From Bacteroidales bacterium (lineage in GTDB: Bacteria > Bacteroidota > Bacteroidia > Bacteroidales > B18-G4): a DNA stretch of 5,039 nucleotides. Position numbers and translations under genes: made by a program. Position 1 is the stretch's first letter, and each line of letters starts with the position of its first letter. The stretch spans positions 1-5,039 of the forward strand of contig JAGLYE010000151.1 of NCBI GenBank assembly GCA_023132505.1, read 5' to 3'. Shown one piece after another: positions 1-5,039 of this stretch. The notes under the pieces are model-generated. The model did not search any database, had not been told where the DNA came from, and saw nothing but the letters and a program-made list of their open reading frames with translations.

Positions 1-215
1 GATTCAACAACACGGCTTTTTATCCGTCATATACAGACTTACAAAGCTCACTGACCATCGAGAATGCCTCATCAAGCCATTATACGCTCACAGCCATGAG
101 CTATGTGTCGCTGATGATACCTTTTGTACTGGCATATATCTGGTACGCATGGAAGGCCATCAGCAACAAGAAGATAACCGTGAAAGAGATAGAAGATGAG
201 GATCATGTTTATTAA
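1..215 (+). CDS. cydB: Cytochrome bd quinol oxidase subunit II, C-terminal fragment
   Basis: The gene enters from the left edge; complete codons begin at base 3 and give 70 residues before TAA at 213-215. CydB is the second membrane subunit of cytochrome bd oxidase, which oxidises quinol and reduces O2 to water with high affinity, in the inner membrane. The fragment starts with the periplasmic stretch FNNTAFYPSYTDLQSSLTIE, a pattern I recognise from Bacteroidota CydB ('FNNTAFYPS..DLQSSLTI.NASSS'). The last transmembrane helix follows (about fragment residues 31-53, AMSYVSLMIPFVLAYIWYAW), and then a charged cytoplasmic tail ending EDEDHVY. cydA would be expected just upstream, outside the window. 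The call rests on recalled family pattern, without an alignment. No frameshift is visible. The gene is followed after 19 bases by a small membrane-peptide ORF that probably shares its transcript. Confidence 0.92.
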   Translation, partial: FNNTAFYPSYTDLQSSLTIENASSSHYTLTAMSYVSLMIPFVLAYIWYAWKAISNKKITVKEIEDEDHVY

Positions 216-234
216 CCTATAAAACCAAAGCACG

Positions 235-351
235 ATGTATACAACTGAAATAATCTGGCTTATCATCTGGCCTGTACTGATCTTCATAAGTTACAGGCTT
301 GTACTCGTGGCACTCAAAAAGTTTGAGAAGAAGGCCGCGAAGGAAGAATAG
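235..351 (+). CDS. 38-aa single-helix membrane peptide, candidate CydX-like oxidase subunit
   Basis: ATG at 235-237 and TAG at 349-351 give 38 residues, beginning MYTTEIIWLIIWPVLIFISY and ending in a basic/acidic tail (KKFEKKAAKEE). One hydrophobic helix spans about residues 6-26, with W8 and W12 near its start and R21 inside its second half. The positive tail predicts an N-out, C-in topology. No Shine-Dalgarno is visible, which is normal in Bacteroidota. The ORF lies 19 bases after cydB and before the operon terminator. In Proteobacteria the cydAB operon ends with cydX, which encodes a peptide of about 37 residues (one helix, MWY-like start, charged tail) that stabilises the haem site of the oxidase; Geobacillus has the analogous CydS. 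Size, topology and gene position match that role. I see no clear residue homology beyond the aromatic N-terminus, so the function is inferred from context. The alternative is a chance ORF, but the clean helix and charged tail argue against that. Confidence 0.72.
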   Translation: MYTTEIIWLIIWPVLIFISYRLVLVALKKFEKKAAKEE

Positions 352-423
352 TTGGCACTTTGATAGCATGGATATCCTGCCTCTGGCGGGATGACTCAGC
401 AATATTTTATAGTAATACCGTTC

Positions 424-455
424 ATCCCGCATCGCGAACGCGATGCGGGATTTTT
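424..455 (+). terminator. Intrinsic terminator of the cyd operon
   Basis: The arms ATCCCGCATCGC (424-435) and GCGATGCGGGAT (440-451) are perfect reverse complements around a GAAC loop, giving a 12-bp GC-rich stem; the sequence is symmetrical to 13 bp if the loop closes to AA. A T run follows at 451-455. The hairpin lies 73 bases after the small ORF and 30 bases before the next promoter element. It should therefore end cyd transcription and insulate the downstream gene. No T run flanks the stem on the opposite strand, so it looks unidirectional. Confidence 0.87.
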
Positions 456-460
456 ACAAT

Positions 461-492
461 TATGCCTATCCGCTAAATATGTTGTAACTTTG
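461..492 (+). promoter_or_regulatory. Bacteroidota-type promoter for the secreted propeller protein
   Basis: TAACTTTG at 485-492 matches the TAnnTTTG -7 element of the Bacteroidota primary sigma factor exactly. The -33 element (consensus TTTG or TTG, about 20 bases upstream) is poor: the nearest candidate is TATG at 461-464, 20 bases before the -7 box. Transcription would start at about 497-500, leaving a leader of roughly 20 bases before the ATG at 519. That leader is AT-rich (ATTATTATACC next to the start) and lacks a Shine-Dalgarno sequence. The position, between a strong terminator and a large gene, supports the call. The weak -33 element leaves open that an activator helps. Confidence 0.62.
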
Positions 493-518
493 CTATCTCA
501 AACCCTGATTATTATACC

Positions 519-3500
519 ATGAAAAAAACAATCCTTCTCACTGCCCTTGCAGCCCTGTTCAGCCTGAATATTTCAGCACAGGGAACTCCCCAGACCATCA
601 ATCCTGACTATGCAAACTATCCTTACTGGATAGAGATGATGCAGGATCACACAGTAAATTTCTTCGACGTTCAGGAAGCTTTTAACACCTATTGGGACGG
701 ACGCGAGATAACACGCAGTTCCGGTTACAAGCCCTTCAAACGCTGGGAGTACAATATGCAGTACCGCATAAAGCAAAATGGTGAGCGTTTGCCTTCAAAT
801 CATGTTTGGAAAGAATACCAGAAATTTCAGGCAAATAATCCGGCTGCCAAGTCACCTGCCGGTGATTGGGAAAACCTGGGGCCTTTTTTTATTCCGAACG
901 GCAAAGGTTATCGGGGCCTGGGCAGGCTTAATGCCATTGCTTTCCACCCGACAGATCCTGATATCATATTTACAGGAGCACCTTCCGGTGGATTATGGAT
1001 CACCGATGATGGCGGGATTACATGGACAAGCTATTGCGACAATCTGCCTACACTAGGCGTTTCCAGCATAGCTGTGGATTATAATAACCCTGACATTGTT
1101 TATATGGGTACCGGCGACAGGGATGCCGGTGACGCTTCAGGCATCGGGGTGCTGAAATCCCTCGACGGAGGTATCACATGGAATGAGGCAAATACGGGTA
1201 TTGAAAACCTCACTATCGGAAGAATGATCATGCACCCCACAAACCCAGGCATGCTTTATATCGCTACAACAGGTGGAATATACAAAACAACTGATGCCGG
1301 GCAAAACTGGGCGCAACAAACAGGAGGAAACTATAAAGAAGTCGTTTTTAAATCAGATGATCCTCAAACATTGTTTGCAAGTAAAGGAGGAGATTTTTAC
1401 AAAACAACGGATGGAGGCGGTAACTGGGTGAAGATCACCAATGGCCTCGTCACAGGTGCACGTGGTGTGATCGCCGTCACCCCGTCCAATACTGATGTGG
1501 TTTACTTTCTGGTAACAGGAGGAAGTGAATTTAAAGCTCTTTATCGGTCTACAGATGCAGGTGAAAGTTTTACAGAAATGTCGAATTCCCCAAACATTAT
1601 GAGTTGGGGATGTACAGGCGGAAGCGGCGGACAGGCCTGGTATGACCTTGACATTGCAGCTGACCCGCTTGATGAGCTTACCATATTTGCAGGTGGTGTT
1701 AACTGCTTCAAGTCAATTGATGGAGGTATTACCTGGCAGATCAGCTCTCACTGGTGGGGCGATTGCGGGGTGCCGGCAGTGCATGCCGACCTCCACGTAC
1801 TTGAATATAACCCTGTCGACGGGAGGCTATATACCGGTAATGACGGAGGTATCTACTGGACTGCCAATGGCGGAACCAACTGGACCGTGATCACCGACGG
1901 CATGCCCATCAGTCAGGTGTATAAGATCGGGCAGAGTGCTACAGTGAAAGACCTTGTCATTAATGGGTATCAGGATAACGGAACCTCCACCTATGATGGG
2001 AATGGTTGGGATTTTACCCGCGGAGGGGATGGTTTTGAATGTATCATCGACTTTGAAGAATCACAATACAGCTATGCATCACTTTATTACGGCAGTGTTG
2101 CCCGTTATTATAACAACAATTATAATATGGTGGTTTGTGAAAACGGAAAATACGGGATCGATGAATCCGGAGCATGGATCACACCTTTCATCCTTGATGA
2201 ATACGATGCCGACAGGATGTTTATCGGATACAAAAATATATGGCGTTGCAATAATGTGAAAGCCGGCAGCAGCCAGATAAGCTGGGATAAGATCTCATGG
2301 GACCTCGCCGGCAATAATAGCAAAAACATGGCTGTTCTTGAACAGTCTCCGGCAAATACCAACATCCTTTATGCCGGAAGATACGATAGTAAGGTTTTCC
2401 GTACCGATGATGCCCTCAGCAGTGACCCGGCATGGTATGACCTGACAAGCTACCTCCCCCAGGGAGCCACTCCGGGCGACATAGAAGCACATCCACTTGA
2501 TGAGGACATAGTATATATCCTCCTTGGATCCGGTGTTTATAAAAGTTATGACCGGGGAATTACCTGGGAAGATATTACGGGCGACCTGCCGGATGTCCAT
2601 AAAACATCTATTGCCTATTACAAAAATAGCATGGAAGGCTTGTACGTAAGTTCCGACCTGGGCGTATTTTATAAAGAATATGGCATGACCGACTGGATCT
2701 GGTTCAACGAAGGACTGCCAATGGATGCTTCGATCAATGAGATTGAAATATTCTATCATGCCGACAGTGTGAGTGAAGATGTGATCCGCGCAGGCACCTA
2801 CGGAAGGGGATTGTGGAGCTCAGACATGTGGCATGGGGCACCTTCAGCCGCTTTCACAAGTACTGAGACTGTCATCCCACCCGGTTGTACCGTAGATTTC
2901 CGTGATCAGTCGACAGGGGTTCCCAACTACTTTGAATGGACTTTCGAGGGAGGAGATCCGGCAACATCCAGCGTGAAAAACCCGGCAGATGTCAGCTACG
3001 ATACTCCCGGATATTATGCAGTGAAACTAAAAGTATACAATGAATTAGGTGTTGACTCATTAGAGATCACCGGATATATTCATGTTGATGAAACAATACT
3101 TCCTGTAGTTGATTTCTCTGCAGATGAACAAATGCCATGTACAGATGACATCATCCGTTTCACTGATTTAACCTTGAACTGCCCTAATACATGGACATGG
3201 CAGTTTGCACCAAATGATGTAAGCTTCCTTGAAGGCACAAATGGAAACTCTCAAAATCCTGTTGTTGAATTCAACTTTCCGGGTATGTACACTGTTACCT
3301 TAATTGCACAAAATGCCAACGGGCAGGGCAGCCTGACCAAAACAGATTATATCATCATCGGCGGTATGCCACTTCCCTTTGTAGAATCTTTCGAAAATGG
3401 ATCGCTGGATAGCAAAAACTGGACTGTTGAGAATCCTGATCTGGGTATCACCTGGGAACTTACAGCTGTTCTTGGCACCAGCCCCGGGAATACAGCAGTC

Positions 3501-4175
3501 TGGGTGAATATTTTTGATTACTATTCTTTCGGACCACGCGATTATCTTATTTCACCACCTCTCGATCTGAGCAGTTTTAGCACAGTAGGCCTGATGTTCC
3601 AACATGCTTACACCTATCGCTACTCCCTGGCTGATACATTGATCGTTTCTATTTCGGATGATTGCGGTGATTCCTGGACCCGCTTGTATTCCGCCTATCT
3701 TGACGGTCTTGCTACCAGTCCTGAAAATGAAGAGTCATTTATCCCTCAGGGTGAAGATGACTGGTGCGGGTCTGGCTTTGGCGTTGATTGCAATATCCTT
3801 GACCTTACGCCATGGGCCGGTCAGAACAACATCAAGATCCGCTTTGAATCTTTTGGTCGCTATGGCAATAACCTGTATATCGACAATATTCAGATTGGTA
3901 ATGCTGTTGTTACTGAAGAAGTTGAGGCAGAAGATAGAAATATTCAAATTTATCCCAATCCGTCGGAAGGGATATTCAATATCGTTCTGGATAAAAGAAA
4001 TGAGCCGGTGATAATGAGTGTGAGGGATATTCGCGGGCAACACATTCATACTGAAGAGATCGGAAGCGAAAAAGCATTGGTTCATTTCGATGCAACATCT
4101 TTACCACAGGGCATCTATATTATTAGCTTCATTTCAAATAAGTTGAATGTTAACAAAAAGATCATAGTCCGCTAG
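519..4175 (+). CDS. Secreted Asp-box beta-propeller / PKD / jelly-roll protein with T9SS type A sorting domain
   Basis: This is a complete 1218-residue exported protein. Residues 1-20 are a Sec signal peptide (MKK, hydrophobic core, likely cleavage A20|Q21). Residues 23-105 are an aromatic-rich module (motifs YPYWIEMMQD, FKRWEYNMQYRI). Residues 115-770 are a beta-propeller region of the BNR/Vps10/GH74 type. It has canonical Asp boxes (S/T-x-D-x-G-x-x-W/F) at 162, 214, 257, 296, 344, 399 and 676, a variant (N for D) at 448, and degenerate ones near 629 and 711. Residues 774-858 and 861-948 are two PKD domains (WTFEGG; PGYYAVKLKV and PGMYTVTLIA strands), and 951-1128 resemble MAM/cleaved-adhesin/choice-of-anchor-J jelly rolls. 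Residues 1143-1218 form the T9SS type A sorting domain (YPNPSEGIF, LPQGIY, terminal KKIIVR), which directs outer-membrane export and usually surface attachment. Thirteen cysteines, among them C874/C888 and C1049/C1083/C1091, may form disulphides. The segment where GH74 enzymes have a TD(V/I)GG acid reads GAPSGG, so a xyloglucanase seems unlikely. Adhesion, glycan binding or peptidase activity remain open. Confidence 0.95.
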   Translation: MKKTILLTALAALFSLNISAQGTPQTINPDYANYPYWIEMMQDHTVNFFDVQEAFNTYWDGREITRSSGYKPFKRWEYNMQYRIKQNGERLPSNHVWKEYQKFQANNPAAKSPAGDWENLGPFFIPNGKGYRGLGRLNAIAFHPTDPDIIFTGAPSGGLWITDDGGITWTSYCDNLPTLGVSSIAVDYNNPDIVYMGTGDRDAGDASGIGVLKSLDGGITWNEANTGIENLTIGRMIMHPTNPGMLYIATTGGIYKTTDAGQNWAQQTGGNYKEVVFKSDDPQTLFASKGGDFYKTTDGGGNWVKITNGLVTGARGVIAVTPSNTDVVYFLVTGGSEFKALYRSTDAGESFTEMSNSPNIMSWGCTGGSGGQAWYDLDIAADPLDELTIFAGGVNCFKSIDGGITWQISSHWWGDCGVPAVHADLHVLEYNPVDGRLYTGNDGGIYWTANGGTNWTVITDGMPISQVYKIGQSATVKDLVINGYQDNGTSTYDGNGWDFTRGGDGFECIIDFEESQYSYASLYYGSVARYYNNNYNMVVCENGKYGIDESGAWITPFILDEYDADRMFIGYKNIWRCNNVKAGSSQISWDKISWDLAGNNSKNMAVLEQSPANTNILYAGRYDSKVFRTDDALSSDPAWYDLTSYLPQGATPGDIEAHPLDEDIVYILLGSGVYKSYDRGITWEDITGDLPDVHKTSIAYYKNSMEGLYVSSDLGVFYKEYGMTDWIWFNEGLPMDASINEIEIFYHADSVSEDVIRAGTYGRGLWSSDMWHGAPSAAFTSTETVIPPGCTVDFRDQSTGVPNYFEWTFEGGDPATSSVKNPADVSYDTPGYYAVKLKVYNELGVDSLEITGYIHVDETILPVVDFSADEQMPCTDDIIRFTDLTLNCPNTWTWQFAPNDVSFLEGTNGNSQNPVVEFNFPGMYTVTLIAQNANGQGSLTKTDYIIIGGMPLPFVESFENGSLDSKNWTVENPDLGITWELTAVLGTSPGNTAVWVNIFDYYSFGPRDYLISPPLDLSSFSTVGLMFQHAYTYRYSLADTLIVSISDDCGDSWTRLYSAYLDGLATSPENEESFIPQGEDDWCGSGFGVDCNILDLTPWAGQNNIKIRFESFGRYGNNLYIDNIQIGNAVVTEEVEAEDRNIQIYPNPSEGIFNIVLDKRNEPVIMSVRDIRGQHIHTEEIGSEKALVHFDATSLPQGIYIISFISNKLNVNKKIIVR
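1002..1883 (+). repeat. Cluster of seven coding Asp-box repeats
   Basis: Within the secreted protein, residues 162-455 hold seven repeats of the form S/T-x-D-x-G-x-x-W/F: TDDGGITW (162), SLDGGITW (214), TTDAGQNW (257), TTDGGGNW (296), STDAGESF (344), SIDGGITW (399) and TANGGTNW (448, Asp replaced by Asn). Starts are 39-55 residues apart, about one propeller blade each. In known Asp-box proteins each motif sits on the turn between strands 3 and 4 of a blade, on the outer edge away from the ligand face. It is a structural motif and does not by itself show sialidase activity. An eighth clear copy, SYDRGITW, lies apart at residues 676-683 (2544-2567). Confidence 0.88.
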
Positions 4176-4189
4176 CAAGAACCAATAAC

Positions 4190-4903
4190 ATGCAACTATT
4201 TTATGCACCGGAACTGCAGGGAGATCATTACACCCTGGAAGAACAGGAATCAAAGCATATTATCAGGGTACTGCGGATGAAGCCTGGTGATACCATAAGC
4301 CTTACAGATGGCACCGGCAATTTATACACAGCCAAACTGATCAACGATGATACCCGAAGGTGTACGGTCAGGATCATTGATATAAAAAAAGAATATGGCA
4401 AACGCCATTATCATATCCACCTTGCTGTTGCCCCTACAAAAAATATCAATCGTTTTGAATGGTTTCTTGAAAAGGCCACCGAGATCGGTATCGATGAAAT
4501 AACACCGCTTATCTGTCAACGATCAGAGCGGAAGACCGTCAAGCCTGAACGACTGATAAAGGTGGTCACAGCTGCAATGAAGCAATCTGTAAAAGCTTAT
4601 CACCCTGTTCTTCATGAGCCCAAATCATTCAAAGACTTTTTAAGTAATGATCACAAGGGTGAAAAATATATTGCATACGTTGAGGAGGGAGAACATCCAT
4701 CCCTGAAATCACTTTACTCAATTGGTAAACAAGCTACGATCCTTATCGGCCCCGAAGGGGATTTCAGCCCGGAAGAAGTCAGCATGGCCATTGATAATGG
4801 ATATAAAACTGTTAGTCTGGGAAACAGCAGGCTCCGGACCGAAACTGCAGGCGTGCTTGCATGTCATACGGTCGCTTTGCTGAATAATGAATTAGAACAT
4901 TGA
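4190..4903 (+). CDS. rsmE: 16S rRNA (uracil1498-N3)-methyltransferase
   Basis: This complete 237-residue protein has the family's usual length (about 230-250). RsmE uses S-adenosylmethionine to methylate N3 of U1498 in 16S rRNA, near the decoding centre, on the assembled 30S subunit in the cytoplasm. The N-terminal PUA-like RNA-binding domain (about 1-70) includes the family signature HIIRVLRMKPGD (23-34). The SPOUT catalytic domain (about 72-235) shows EKATEIGI (94-101), the R-S-E-R-K stretch (111-115), AAMKQS (128-133), and the trefoil-knot cofactor-site motifs LIGPEGDFS (185-193) and LGNSRLRTETAG (210-221). All key motifs look intact. The start MQLFY is the common Bacteroidota RsmE start. 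It lies 14 bases after the secreted-protein stop, with no Shine-Dalgarno, terminator or TAnnTTTG box in between, so co-transcription with the upstream gene or an undetected internal promoter is likely. Confidence 0.97.
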   Translation: MQLFYAPELQGDHYTLEEQESKHIIRVLRMKPGDTISLTDGTGNLYTAKLINDDTRRCTVRIIDIKKEYGKRHYHIHLAVAPTKNINRFEWFLEKATEIGIDEITPLICQRSERKTVKPERLIKVVTAAMKQSVKAYHPVLHEPKSFKDFLSNDHKGEKYIAYVEEGEHPSLKSLYSIGKQATILIGPEGDFSPEEVSMAIDNGYKTVSLGNSRLRTETAGVLACHTVALLNNELEH

Positions 4904-4929
4904 AGGGCGTTTTGCGTTATATTTTAGAT

Positions 4930-5039
4930 ATGAAGAAAGTTATAATTCTCGTTTTAGCAAGTACTTTATTTGCGGCTCCGCTTCGGGCGCAGCTTCAAAT
5001 TGCCTTGCTGAAATACAATGGTGGTGGCGACTGGTATGC
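4930..5039 (+). CDS. DUF4159-like exported protein, N-terminal fragment
   Basis: ATG at 4930-4932 opens a frame that runs off the right edge after 36 complete codons. Residues 1-20 are a Sec signal peptide (MKK, hydrophobic core VIILVLASTLF, probable cleavage A20|Q21 after LRA). The mature start reads QLQIALLKYNGGGDWY. I recognise IALLKYNGGGDWY as the characteristic beginning of DUF4159 proteins, which in Bacteroidota are exported proteins of about 200-plus residues and unknown function. The same family often follows rsmE in this phylum. The gene begins 26 bases after the rsmE stop with no terminator between, so it probably belongs to the same transcript. Only the start is visible, so domain integrity cannot be judged. 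Confidence 0.85.
   Translation, partial: MKKVIILVLASTLFAAPLRAQLQIALLKYNGGGDWY

Noticed and set aside
368..394. Nine-codon ORF (MDILPLAG, stop) between the small membrane ORF and the terminator
   Set aside because: It is too short to support as a gene and has no ribosome-binding signal. It is kept only as part of the attenuator-like observation.
72..432. Two 71-codon minus-strand ORFs (72-287 and 217-432)
   Set aside because: They lie antisense to cydB, the small membrane ORF and the terminator region, have no promoter-like sequence, and run through the terminator hairpin. The + strand frames there have recognisable or coherent protein character.
1002..2567. Calling the large protein a sialidase because of its Asp boxes
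   Set aside because: Asp boxes are structural and occur in many propellers. I see no sialidase FRIP motif or catalytic arginine triad context, and the blade pattern is closer to Vps10/GH74-type propellers.
2295..2759. 154-codon minus-strand ORF inside the secreted-protein gene
   Set aside because: It is fully antisense to the propeller coding region, which has clear protein-level motifs. The antisense product shows no recognisable domain or signal.
3658..4085. Overlapping alternative-frame ORFs (3658-4011 plus, 3735-4085 minus)
   Set aside because: Both are shadows of the jelly-roll and T9SS-domain coding sequence, with no start context and no recognisable motifs.
4918..4925. TATATTTT as a promoter -7 element for the DUF4159-like gene
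   Set aside because: It matches seven of eight TAnnTTTG positions but ends four bases before the ATG, so transcription would start at or inside the coding region.

Overview
The window looks like a chromosomal segment from a member of the Bacteroidota, probably a Bacteroidales-like or related lineage. Four things point there: a TAnnTTTG-type -7 promoter element, starts that lack Shine-Dalgarno sequences, a large exported protein ending in a type IX secretion (T9SS) sorting domain, and an rsmE gene followed by the start of a DUF4159-type exported protein. Every supported gene is on the + strand and coding density is high.

Layout. Positions 1-215 are the 3' end of cydB, the second subunit of a cytochrome bd quinol oxidase. 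Nineteen bases later is a 38-codon ORF (235-351) for a one-helix membrane peptide. It sits where CydX-type accessory subunits are encoded in other bacteria. A strong intrinsic terminator (424-455) closes this respiratory operon. A separate promoter (485-492) then leads into a 1218-residue secreted protein (519-4175). That protein consists of a signal peptide, an aromatic-rich N-terminal module, an Asp-box (BNR/Vps10/GH74-like) beta-propeller region, two PKD domains, a MAM/choice-of-anchor-J-like jelly-roll domain, and a T9SS type A C-terminal sorting signal. Fourteen bases after it comes rsmE (4190-4903), the 16S rRNA m3U1498 methyltransferase. Another 26 bases on is the 5' end of a DUF4159-like exported protein (from 4930), cut by the window edge.

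How the genes relate. cydB and the small ORF form one functional unit (microaerobic respiration), insulated by the terminator. The secreted propeller protein, rsmE and the DUF4159 gene have no visible terminator or good promoter between them and may be co-transcribed, though their functions look unrelated. The least-described items are the putative CydX-like peptide and the conserved-looking N-terminal module of the secreted protein. I see no mobile element, CRISPR array, RNA gene or defence system, and no clearly novel multi-gene system.
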